Origin: Oscillospiraceae bacterium
GTDB lineage: Bacteria > Bacillota > Clostridia > Oscillospirales > Oscillospiraceae
Length of the DNA stretch: 8,915 nucleotides
Direction of reading: 5' to 3'
NCBI GenBank assembly: GCA_020866945.1
Contig: JAJBVW010000174.1
Location: 1 to 8,915 of the forward strand
The notes under the pieces were generated by a model that was given only the letters and a program-made list of their open reading frames with translations, made no database searches and had not been told where the DNA came from. Below, in pieces: positions 1 through 4,764 of this stretch; the first letter of the stretch is position 1, and every line of letters begins with the position of its first letter. The position numbers and the translations under genes are program-made.

Positions 1-1
1 C

Positions 2-91
2 GACCAAACGTTGACAGAGGAGCAGACTTCCGCCGCCATAAACAGCGTTCTCACCGCCCTGAAAGCGGAGCATGGGGCAACGATACGCTAA
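2..91 (+). CDS. pheT: Phenylalanine--tRNA ligase beta subunit, C-terminal fragment
   Basis: This is the last 29 codons of a gene that enters from the left edge and ends at TAA (89-91). The peptide contains TLTEEQTSAAINSVLTALK and ends GATIR. It matches the end of the ferredoxin-fold anticodon-binding (FDX-ACB) domain that closes PheT, which typically reads RTLTDEEV...I..VL..L.....A.LR. PheT is the beta chain of the alpha2-beta2 cytoplasmic enzyme that charges tRNA-Phe; this domain contacts the tRNA. The start, tRNA-editing domain and catalytic-like core lie outside the window. The assignment rests on a short but characteristic tail. A hairpin terminator follows within ten bases, so pheT is the last gene of its operon. 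Confidence 0.8.
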   Translation, partial: DQTLTEEQTSAAINSVLTALKAEHGATIR

Positions 92-97
92 AAAAAT

Positions 98-130
98 AAT
101 GGCGAACACGCCATTTGCCCCTTTCCTTTT
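98..130 (+). terminator. Intrinsic terminator after pheT
   Basis: A perfect 7-bp stem AATGGCG (98-104) / CGCCATT (109-115) has an AACA tetraloop. It is followed by a pyrimidine-rich stretch ending CTTTCCTTTT (121-130). It sits seven bases past the pheT stop codon. The U-run is interrupted by C residues, so efficiency may be moderate. Confidence 0.65.
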
Positions 131-140
131 GCAAAAAATC

Positions 141-149
141 TGATATAAT
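141..149 (+). promoter_or_regulatory. Candidate extended -10 promoter upstream of the ireB leader
   Basis: TGATATAATA contains a perfect TATAAT (144-149) preceded by TG-A (141-143), an extended -10 element. No good -35 hexamer sits 16-18 bases upstream. If active it would start a long ireB leader that includes the hairpin at 181-215. Confidence 0.35.
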
Positions 150-180
150 AGCCTGCGGTACATTTTTGAGCCGCCCAGCT

Positions 181-215
181 GTCCCCCGTCATTCCTCGTG
201 TGCCTGACGGGGGAC
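181..215 (+). repeat. Strong GC-rich inverted repeat in the ireB upstream region
   Basis: GTCCCCCGTCA (181-191) and TGACGGGGGAC (205-215) form a perfect 11-bp stem with a 13-nt loop. No U-run follows (the next bases are ACGTGGG), so it is not a normal intrinsic terminator. It lies between two candidate promoters (144-149 and 310-315) and has no coding explanation. It may be a structured leader element, a protein-binding site or a remnant of a repeat; the sequence alone does not decide. Confidence 0.6.
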
Positions 216-287
216 ACGTGGGTTTATCCGCAGCCGTTCCCGCCGGCAAGTTGACAGAAAAATTAATAGTTTCGTCATACTTGCCTC

Positions 288-315
288 TTTCTTTTTTTGA
301 ATTATATGCTATAAT
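288..315 (+). promoter_or_regulatory. Probable ireB promoter (extended -10)
   Basis: TATAAT at 310-315 is preceded by TG-C (307-309), a full extended -10. A weak -35-like TTTCTT lies at 288-293 (16-bp spacer). An isolated consensus -35 TTGACA at 251-256 is too far away to pair with this -10, and only a poor CATACT lies 19 bases from it. Transcription from 310-315 would begin near 322, giving a leader of about 70 bases before the ireB start. Confidence 0.65.
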
Positions 316-337
316 GAATATTGGATATATTCGGATA

Positions 338-386
338 CCCGGTTGTGTCTTTTGTGGGGGCACACCGGGCCACGGCACAAAGGAGG
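338..386 (+). promoter_or_regulatory. ireB leader with alternative pairings near the ribosome binding site
   Basis: One hairpin pairs CCCGG (338-342), plus a TGTGTC arm with one bulged T, with the stretch up to CCGGG (365-369). A competing pairing joins CTTTTGTG (349-356) to CACAAAGG (376-383), which covers the first three bases of the AGGAGG Shine-Dalgarno (381-386). The two cannot form together. The pairings are read directly from the sequence; a regulatory role is inference. Confidence 0.35.
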
Positions 387-393
387 GGTAGGA

Positions 394-636
394 ATGGAGG
401 AATCCCCCCGGAAATTCAAGGTCGTTGACCACAGCACGGAGATACACGAGGTTTTGACCAACGTGTATAACTCCCTGATTGTAAATGGATACAACCCGAT
501 TAACCAGATTGTAGGCTATATTCTGTCCGAGGATCCCACCTACATCACCAACTACAACAACGCCCGTGCGCTGATATGCCGTTTGGACAGAGACGATATT
601 CTGCAAGAGCTTGTTTCCTTCTATTTACAGCAATAA
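394..636 (+). CDS. ireB: IreB family regulatory phosphoprotein (UPF0297)
   Basis: This 80-residue protein matches the IreB/UPF0297 (DUF965) family in length and sequence. The central block VYNSLIVNGYNPINQIVGYI and the tail LDRDDILQELVSFYL are its signature. In Enterococcus faecalis IreB is a small cytosolic phosphorylation target of the Ser/Thr kinase IreK and a negative regulator of cell-wall stress (cephalosporin) resistance. ATG at 394 is chosen because AGGAGG (381-386) precedes it by seven bases. An in-frame TTG at 343 would add 17 residues unlike the family and lies inside the leader hairpin. In many Firmicutes ireB sits beside alaS and ruvX; here it is a single-gene unit between pheT and a tRNA-Gln, with its own promoter and terminator. 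The role in this organism is inferred by homology. Confidence 0.93.
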   Translation: MEESPRKFKVVDHSTEIHEVLTNVYNSLIVNGYNPINQIVGYILSEDPTYITNYNNARALICRLDRDDILQELVSFYLQQ

Positions 637-666
637 AATCCCGCTCACGGGCGGGATTTCTCTCTT
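636..666 (+). terminator. Terminator after ireB
   Basis: A 9-bp stem AAATCCCGC (636-644) / GCGGGATTT (651-659) has a 6-nt loop and starts at the last base of the ireB stop codon. A short pyrimidine run (CTCTCTT) follows. It immediately precedes the -35 box of the tRNA-Gln promoter and separates the two transcription units. Confidence 0.7.
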
Positions 667-692
667 GACAATTCGTAAAATTGGTGTATAAT
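665..692 (+). promoter_or_regulatory. Promoter of tRNA-Gln
   Basis: Consensus -35 TTGACA (665-670) and consensus -10 TATAAT (687-692) are separated by 16 bp. Both hexamers are perfect sigma-70/SigA boxes, as expected for a highly expressed stable RNA. Transcription would start near 699, about 13 bases before the mature tRNA 5' end. Confidence 0.88.
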
Positions 693-711
693 ACCATTTG
701 TTCAGCAGTGT

Positions 712-785
712 AGCGGGATTGTGTAAAGGTAGCACAGCGGACTCTGACTCCGTATGTGAGGGTTCGAATCCTTCTCCCGCTGCCA
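712..785 (+). tRNA. tRNA-Gln, anticodon CUG
   Basis: A full cloverleaf is visible. The acceptor stem is AGCGGGA (712-718) / TCCCGCT (775-781), and the D-stem is GTG (721-723) / CAC (733-735). The anticodon stem is 737-741 / 749-753 with loop CTCTGAC, which puts anticodon CTG at 744-746 (codon CAG). The T-arm is 758-774 with loop TTCGAAT. G is the discriminator (782) and CCA is encoded (783-785). The CGGACTCTGACTCCG anticodon arm is typical of tRNA-Gln. The first acceptor pair is A1-U72 rather than the U1-A72 usual for bacterial tRNA-Gln. The gene has its own promoter and terminator. Confidence 0.95.
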
Positions 786-788
786 GCA

Positions 789-825
789 AAAAGCCCCTGG
801 AACTATCGTGGTTCCAGGGGCTTTT
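789..825. terminator. Strong, probably bidirectional terminator
   Basis: A perfect 15-bp stem, AAAAGCCCCTGGAAC (789-803) with GTTCCAGGGGCTTTT (811-825), has a 7-nt loop. Read rightwards it ends the tRNA-Gln transcript. Read leftwards it ends the minus-strand redox operon, whose last gene stops at 839. The A-flank at 788-792 supplies the U-run on the minus strand. Confidence 0.88.
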
Positions 826-838
826 CATCTTCTCTGGC

Positions 839-1720
839 TCAGTTTTGGGCCGATTCGTTGATGCCTGTTCCGTCGAAGGCGGGGGTGTATGTCTCTTCCG
901 CACTGTTCAGCTCCTGTGTGTAGCCTTCCAAAAGGCCAAGCGCGGCCATGTAATCGACGGCGCGGGCATATTCTTCCGGGGTCAGGGGGCGGTCGGGGCC
1001 GCCGCGGTGGTTTGGCGTGTACTGGCCCATCAGGCTGACCAGCACGTCTCCGGGGCAGAAGGTGTCCCGAATCCAGTCCAGCACACCGAAGGTGTTGTCC
1101 AGATACCCCGGCAGGACAAGATGCCGTATCATCACGCCCCGGACGAGCATACCGTCTCCGTCCAGCTCATATGGCCCGGTCTGGCGGAACATCTCCCGTA
1201 TGGCGGCTCTGGCCACAGCAGGATAATCCGGCGCGGCGGAAAGTTGCCCTGCCAAGGCCGCGTCTGAATATTTCATGTCCGGCAAATATATCTGCACCTT
1301 CCCCTCCAGCGTCCGAAGGGTCTGCACGGTTTCATAGCCCGCGCTGTTCCATACCACCGGCAGGGCTGGCGGCGGCTCCAGTGCCTCCAGAATGGCGGGG
1401 GTGAAATGGGCGCCGGTGACAAGATTCAGGTTGTGGACGCCCTGCGCCTCCAGGCGGCGGAAAATATCCCGCAGATGTGGGACTGTTACCTCCTGCCCCC
1501 GGCCAAGGGCGCTTATCTCATAGTTCTGGCAGAAAACGCACCGCAGGCTGCACCCGGAAAAGAACACGCATCCGCTGCCCCGCTCCCCGCTGATGCACGG
1601 CTCCTCCCAATAATGGGGCGCGGCCCGGGCGACGACAGGGTTTATCCCCATGGCACAGAAGCCAGGACGTCCGTTTTCCCGCTCCACTCCGCAGCCTCGT
1701 GGGCATATTGAACAGGTCAT
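839..1720 (-). CDS. Radical SAM protein, PflA/COG1313-like
   Basis: This 293-residue protein carries the radical SAM cluster motif CX3CX2C at C57, C61 and C64 (GCSLRCVFCQNYEIS). A second Cys set lies at the N-terminus (C3, C6, C10, C22: CSICPRGCGV...GFC), typical of COG1313 (PflX-like) proteins related to pyruvate formate-lyase activating enzymes. Later landmarks are LPDMKYSD and QYTP, and the C-terminus has TPAFDGTGI, all common in this group. It presumably uses a [4Fe-4S] cluster and S-adenosylmethionine to make a 5'-deoxyadenosyl radical; the substrate is unknown. ATG at 1718-1720 is chosen because it overlaps the glycosylase stop as ATGA, has GGAGG about 11 bases upstream, and begins directly at the family N-terminus. 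A 90-residue upstream extension in frame is antisense shadow of the glycosylase. It is the last gene of the five-gene operon. Confidence 0.88.
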   Translation of the reverse strand: MTCSICPRGCGVERENGRPGFCAMGINPVVARAAPHYWEEPCISGERGSGCVFFSGCSLRCVFCQNYEISALGRGQEVTVPHLRDIFRRLEAQGVHNLNLVTGAHFTPAILEALEPPPALPVVWNSAGYETVQTLRTLEGKVQIYLPDMKYSDAALAGQLSAAPDYPAVARAAIREMFRQTGPYELDGDGMLVRGVMIRHLVLPGYLDNTFGVLDWIRDTFCPGDVLVSLMGQYTPNHRGGPDRPLTPEEYARAVDYMAALGLLEGYTQELNSAEETYTPAFDGTGINESAQN

Positions 1721-2205
1721 ATGGCAGTGAACCTCCACAGCCTGGCCTGATCCTCTGGGGAGGCATAGCCTATGCCAACGCGGGGCGAGGCGGTGATTTG
1801 CGGCGTAAAGCCGTCCGATTCCAGGGCCAGCTCGTCTCCCAGTATTTTCCCGTTGAGGCTGCCATCTATGGCCAGCCGCTTTGTTACCCGTCCGGGGCCG
1901 AAAACATCGTCTACGCCCCGAATCAGCACCGCCTGGGGCATATCCTCCGGGCCGGTGACAAGATTCAGCATCCAGTGGATGCCATAGCACAAATACACAT
2001 AGATAGTTCCCGCCGGGCGGTATAGAATTTCCGACCGCTTTGTCCGGCCCTTGTGGGCGTGGCAGGCGGTGTCATCCTCGCCGAAATACGCTTCTGTCTC
2101 CGTTATCCGCATCCGCAGTATCTGTCCGTCCGGCAGGCGGCGCAGGAGTATCTGCCCCACCAGCTCTTTTGCCGCCTCCGGGGCGTTTTTATCCAAGGTA
2201 TTCAT
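1717..2205 (-). CDS. DNA-3-methyladenine glycosylase (AAG/MPG family), short form
   Basis: This 162-residue protein belongs to the alkyladenine glycosylase family (Pfam PF02245), which excises alkylated purines to start base excision repair. Comparison with human AAG places the catalytic Glu125 at E38 and Tyr127 at Y40 (ITETEAYFG), His136 at H49, the intercalating Tyr162 at Y74 (YVYLCYG), and Asn169 at N81. FGPGRVTKRLAI (102-113) is the conserved GPG(K/R)(L/V)(T/C) block. It is shorter than the usual ~190-200 residues: a loop before GPGR is missing and the C-terminus stops soon after LWRF. The active site looks complete. ATG at 2203-2205 has GGGAGG nine bases upstream, lying inside the end of apbE (17-base overlap). 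The stop overlaps the radical SAM start by four bases, suggesting coupled translation. Confidence 0.9.
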   Translation of the reverse strand: MNTLDKNAPEAAKELVGQILLRRLPDGQILRMRITETEAYFGEDDTACHAHKGRTKRSEILYRPAGTIYVYLCYGIHWMLNLVTGPEDMPQAVLIRGVDDVFGPGRVTKRLAIDGSLNGKILGDELALESDGFTPQITASPRVGIGYASPEDQARLWRFTAI

Positions 2206-3238
2206 AGGTATAGCCCTCCCCGGACTCGGAAAAGCAGTCTGTCAGCCCGGCGGTGACGATGACGCGGTTGTCCTTTGTGATGATGACAAGCTCCACATCC
2301 TCATGGCTCTCCGCGTACTCCAGCGCCCCCTCGCTTCCCAGAACAAAAAGAGCGGTGGACAGCGCATCGGCTCTCGTCCCGTCGCTCGTGACGACCGTCA
2401 TCGACAGCAGGTCGTTGTCAACAGGACAGCCGGTCTCAGGATTCAGAATATGGATATACGTCACGCCGTCCTCTTCAAAATACCGCTGATAGCCGCCGGA
2501 GGTGACAACCGCCGTCTGGCCGGTATGCAGCAGACCAACATAGGAGCCGGTATCATTGGGGTCGATGACAGCCACCGTCCATTGAGAGCCGTCCGGCTTC
2601 GTGTCCCCCAGGGTCTGCACGTTTCCTCCCAGGGAGACGATGGCGCTTTCCACCCCGGCCTCCGCCATAATGTCCAGCACCTTTTGGGCGGTATAGCCCT
2701 TGGCTGCCGCGCCAAAGGAGACCTCCATCCCCGACGGGAGCGTAACGGTCATGCTCTCCTCATCCAGCTGAATGGAGGCAGTGTCCATCTGCGCCAAAAG
2801 AACGTCAAGCTCGTCCTGGGACGGCACCCGGTAGTCCCCGGAGATAAAGCCCCAGGCCTTGATGATAGGATACAGCCCCGGGTCGAGCGCCCCGCCGGTC
2901 TCCCGGAACACGGCCAGAGTAGTAGACATAATATTCACGCAATCCTCTGACACCGCAACGGCCGTACCGGCGTTTTGGTTCAGCGCATAGACGGAGCCGC
3001 CCTCTGCCTCCGGGTCAAGGTCAGATTCCAGGGACAAAATGGCCTCCTCCGCTTCCTTCAGGGCTTCCTCAGCATTTTCGCCGTAGGCAGTGAGAATCAT
3101 CACCGTGTCCATGGCGTAAACCTGCTTTTGATATTTCTCATCGCTCGAAGCGGAATCCTTCGCTGCGGCGGCGCATGAGGTTAACATAATAAATATGAGG
3201 ATCGCCGGCAACAGCGGCGTCAGCTTTTTACAGTGCAT
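2189..3238 (-). CDS. apbE: FAD:protein FMN transferase ApbE (lipoprotein)
   Basis: This 349-residue protein has a lipoprotein signal: KK at 4-5, a hydrophobic stretch, and lipobox LTSC with Cys22. It would be exported and lipid-anchored at the outer membrane face. ApbE attaches FMN covalently from FAD to Thr/Ser of target flavoproteins such as RnfG/RnfD and FMN-binding-domain proteins. Family landmarks are present in order: YAMDTVM (~41-47), DPGLYPIIKAWGF (~118-130), GAAAKGYTAQKVLD followed by SLGGNVQTLG, TSGGYQRYF, YIHILNPETGCPV, and the metal-binding block ADALSTALFVLG. No flavinylated target is encoded nearby. ATG at 3236-3238 has GAGGAG about seven bases upstream, lying inside the preceding 45-codon ORF with which it overlaps by 11 bases. 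This is the middle of the five-gene minus-strand operon. Confidence 0.94.
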   Translation of the reverse strand: MHCKKLTPLLPAILIFIMLTSCAAAAKDSASSDEKYQKQVYAMDTVMILTAYGENAEEALKEAEEAILSLESDLDPEAEGGSVYALNQNAGTAVAVSEDCVNIMSTTLAVFRETGGALDPGLYPIIKAWGFISGDYRVPSQDELDVLLAQMDTASIQLDEESMTVTLPSGMEVSFGAAAKGYTAQKVLDIMAEAGVESAIVSLGGNVQTLGDTKPDGSQWTVAVIDPNDTGSYVGLLHTGQTAVVTSGGYQRYFEEDGVTYIHILNPETGCPVDNDLLSMTVVTSDGTRADALSTALFVLGSEGALEYAESHEDVELVIITKDNRVIVTAGLTDCFSESGEGYTYEYLG

Positions 3239-3365
3239 CCTTGTGCTCCTCGTAGAACTGCCAGTAGTCGGCCAGCATATATTTCAGCACCTTCGGGGTG
3301 TCCAGGTGATAGGGACACCGGGAGCGGCACCGACCACAGTCTATGCAGTCGTTTATCTTGTTCAT
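3228..3365 (-). CDS. 45-residue ferredoxin-like ORF; detached C-terminal domain of the aldo/keto reductase
   Basis: This short ORF (start ATG 3363-3365, stop TAA 3228-3230) begins MNKINDCIDCGRC and carries CX2CX2CX3CP (C7, C10, C13, C17; CIDCGRCRSRCP), a classic [4Fe-4S] ligand motif. It then has HLDTPKVLKYMLADYWQFY. As I recall this family, ferredoxin-type aldo/keto reductases (COG1453) carry this segment fused at the C-terminus, just after a TPEWQEK-like sequence. Here the reductase stops exactly there, and this ORF starts on an ATGA overlap in the next frame. Either a one-base loss in the A-run at the junction split the gene, or it is a genuine separately translated subunit. AGGA lies only about four bases before the ATG, so coupling from the reductase would be the main route of initiation. 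Confidence 0.75.
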   Translation of the reverse strand: MNKINDCIDCGRCRSRCPYHLDTPKVLKYMLADYWQFYEEHKDAL

Positions 3366-4246
3366 TTTTCCTGCCATTCCGGGGTAAAATAGGGCTGCCA
3401 TGGGCTGCGGCGGATGAGCATATCCATGCGGGCGCAGTTGCGTATCTCAATCCCCTGGGGGCAGGGCATACAATAGCCGCAGCTGCGGCAGAACTGTCCG
3501 GAAAGGGCCGCCCGGTCGGCGTCTATGACAGCCTGGGCCTCCTTATCCAGCGACGGCTCCGTCTCCGACAGGGCAAGCCACTGCTCCAGCTCCTCCATGG
3601 TCTGAATGCCATAGATGGGAACCACTCCATCCTGCTGAGACATGAAGGCGTATACGGCTCTGGCGTTTGTGAGCAGGCCGCCCGCCAGGGCTTTCATGGC
3701 AATAAAGCCCATGTTCTTCTCCCGGCAGCGCTGCACAAGCTGAAGCTCCTCCGGGCTGGAAAGATAGCTGAAGGGGTACTGCATGGTCTCAAACTTACCA
3801 GACTCCACCATCTCCAGCGCGAAGCGCAGGCTGTGGCTGGTGGCCCCGATGTGGCGGATATAGCCCCGGCGCTTTGCCTCCAGCGCCGCCTCATACGGGC
3901 CGTCCAGCTCGTCCCAGTCGGAGACCTGGTGGAACTGGAACAGGTCAATGTAATCTGTTCGCATCCGCTCCAGAGATAGCTGTATATGCCGGAGAGTAGT
4001 GTCATAATCCCTGGCCATACTCTTGGTGGAGATAACAATGTCCTCCCGCACGTCCCCCAGGGCCGCGCCAATCTTTTCCTCAGAGTCCGTATACATATTC
4101 GCAGTGTCGAAGAAGCGGATGCCGCCCTCATATGCCCGCCGAAGGATACGGACAGCCTCGTCCCGCTCCCGCCGCTGGATAGGCAGCGCCCCGAAGGCGG
4201 TTTTTGTCACCAGAAGGTTTGTCTGGCCCAAAAGCATGGTTTTCAT
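3362..4246 (-). CDS. Aldo/keto reductase with 4Fe-4S segment (COG1453 type), C-terminally shortened
   Basis: This 294-residue protein has a (beta/alpha)8 aldo/keto reductase domain (~1-245). The catalytic tetrad is visible as D47 (FFDTAN), Y52, K75 (ISTKS) and H106 (LFQFH), so NAD(P)H-dependent carbonyl reduction is plausible. A cysteine cluster follows: C253, C256, C259 and C262 (CRSCGYCMPCP), with C271 just after. It ends at TPEWQEK, where homologues as I recall them continue into a second [4Fe-4S] motif; that piece is found in the overlapping ORF at 3228-3365. ATG at 4244-4246 has AGGTGAT five bases upstream, an excellent anti-16S match. It is the first gene of the operon, behind the promoter at 4266-4294. 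The physiological substrate is unknown; the split may abolish assembly of the two-cluster module. Confidence 0.88.
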   Translation of the reverse strand: MKTMLLGQTNLLVTKTAFGALPIQRRERDEAVRILRRAYEGGIRFFDTANMYTDSEEKIGAALGDVREDIVISTKSMARDYDTTLRHIQLSLERMRTDYIDLFQFHQVSDWDELDGPYEAALEAKRRGYIRHIGATSHSLRFALEMVESGKFETMQYPFSYLSSPEELQLVQRCREKNMGFIAMKALAGGLLTNARAVYAFMSQQDGVVPIYGIQTMEELEQWLALSETEPSLDKEAQAVIDADRAALSGQFCRSCGYCMPCPQGIEIRNCARMDMLIRRSPWQPYFTPEWQEK

Positions 4247-4265
4247 GAACTATCACCTCAAAAAA

Positions 4266-4294
4266 AGTATATCACAAACCTCTTGATATTCCAA
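4266..4294 (-). promoter_or_regulatory. Promoter of the redox operon
   Basis: On the minus strand, -35 TTGGAA (4289-4294) and -10 TATACT (4266-4271) are 17 bp apart, with TG-A just upstream of the -10 (extended -10). Transcription would begin near 4259, giving a very short leader before the aldo/keto reductase start. The -35 abuts the -35 of the opposing tRNA-Arg promoter. Confidence 0.72.
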
Positions 4295-4311
4295 GTGGAA
4301 TGAGTTATAAT
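4283..4311 (+). promoter_or_regulatory. Promoter of tRNA-Arg
   Basis: -35 TTGATA (4283-4288) and -10 TATAAT (4306-4311) are separated by 17 bp. Transcription would begin near 4318, about 23 bases before the mature tRNA. It overlaps the minus-strand promoter by 12 bases. Confidence 0.82.
4288..4301. promoter_or_regulatory. Dyad between divergent promoters, candidate operator
   Basis: ATTCCA-AG-TGGAAT is a 14-base dyad with 6-bp arms. It covers the minus-strand -35 box and lies in the spacer of the tRNA-Arg promoter, so a bound protein could affect both. No regulator is known for it; with 6-bp arms in AT-rich sequence, chance is possible. Confidence 0.35.
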
Positions 4312-4340
4312 AGACAAGCTGAAAATTTCAGAAGCGGTAT

Positions 4341-4417
<77 letters not shown>

Positions 4418-4430
4418 AACATCTCTTAAC

Positions 4431-4472
4431 CGAACAGCTCACCTTCCATCTATATGGCAGGTGAGCTGTTCG
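4431..4472 (+). repeat. Long hairpin after tRNA-Arg without a U-run
   Basis: CGAACAGCTCACCT (4431-4444) pairs perfectly with AGGTGAGCTGTTCG (4459-4472). Inside, CCAT (4446-4449) pairs with ATGG (4454-4457) around a CTAT loop, making an 18-bp stem with one mismatch. The next bases are CTGTAAGGGCC, so a standard intrinsic terminator tail is missing. On the minus strand the base of the stem is followed by GTTAAGAGATG, also not a U-run. It may be a Rho-assisted or processing structure for the tRNA transcript. Confidence 0.65.
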
Positions 4473-4505
4473 CTGTAAGGGCCTGCGCGCACTTTCCAAA
4501 TGAGC

Positions 4506-4543
4506 GCAATATATGTTCTGTTTTCTTTCCGATGCTATATTGC
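4506..4543. repeat. Inverted repeat GCAATATA / TATATTGC
   Basis: GCAATATA (4506-4513) and TATATTGC (4536-4543) are exact 8-bp reverse complements separated by 22 bases. No promoter or U-run is clearly associated; its role is unknown. Confidence 0.4.
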
Positions 4544-4603
4544 CTGCTACAATAACCGCCTGGTAAACTAAACGCGCTGCACACGATGTTTTATTATGGC
4601 CGC

Positions 4604-4668
4604 TAAAAACCGCGGTTTTTATACAGCGTTTTTTCGTTCGCTTAGATTGTATAAAAACCCTCTACAAT
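4604..4668. repeat. Overlapping inverted repeats with three related half-sites
   Basis: TAAAAACCGCGGTTTTTA (4604-4621) is a perfect 18-base palindrome. Its right half, GGTTTTTATAC (4614-4624), is also an exact 11-base reverse complement of GTATAAAAACC (4649-4659). A third pair, ATTGTA (4646-4651) / TACAAT (4663-4668), surrounds the last copy. The copies could be regulator half-sites or alternative RNA stems. All lie upstream of the promoter at 4697-4725, so they would not be in that transcript's leader. Confidence 0.5.
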
Positions 4669-4696
4669 TAATCGGCCCAATTTTATATATTCATAC

Positions 4697-4725
4697 TTGT
4701 TTTTTTGTTCAGTATCGTCTATAAT
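4697..4725 (+). promoter_or_regulatory. Promoter of the small coiled-coil gene
   Basis: -10 TATAAT (4720-4725) lies 17 bp from a weaker -35 TTGTTT (4697-4702). The predicted start near 4732 leaves a leader of about 33 bases containing AGGAGG (4751-4756). Confidence 0.7.
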
Positions 4726-4764
4726 GCTCTTTAAATTCCATCATAATCGCAGGAGGATAAATTC

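Larger units (their letters stand above)
4418..4764. other. AT-rich intergenic region with several inverted repeats
   Basis: This ~350-base stretch between tRNA-Arg and the small coiled-coil gene has no credible coding sequence. It holds a long hairpin without a U-run (4431-4472), an 8-bp inverted repeat (4506-4513 / 4536-4543), a cluster of AAAAACC/GGTTTTT repeats (4604-4668), and then the promoter of the downstream gene (4697-4725). A reverse-strand frame over the tRNA is an antisense artefact. I see no duplicated tRNA 3' end that would mark an integrated element. Confidence 0.7.

Noticed and set aside
343..393. TTG start adding 17 residues to IreB
   Set aside because: It has no ribosome site, lies in the leader hairpin, and family members begin near the ATG at 394.
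625..903. Minus-strand 92-codon frame over the tRNA-Gln
   Set aside because: It contains AAGEGFEPSHTESESAVLPL, the well-known false peptide from reading a tRNA gene in antisense; no ribosome site.
1721..1990. 90-codon N-terminal extension of the radical SAM protein
   Set aside because: It overlaps the glycosylase gene in another frame and is unlike radical SAM sequence; the ATG at 1718-1720 fits the family start and operon overlap.
2051..2950. Plus-strand 299-codon frame opposite apbE
   Set aside because: It is an antisense shadow in GC-rich coding DNA; apbE motifs on the other strand are unambiguous.
3220..3450. Minus-strand 76-codon frame across the reductase/apbE junction
   Set aside because: It covers the real 45-codon ferredoxin ORF in another frame and has no Cys motif or ribosome site.
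3233..3979. Plus-strand 248-codon frame opposite the aldo/keto reductase
   Set aside because: No family features and no ribosome site; it mirrors a clearly coding minus strand.
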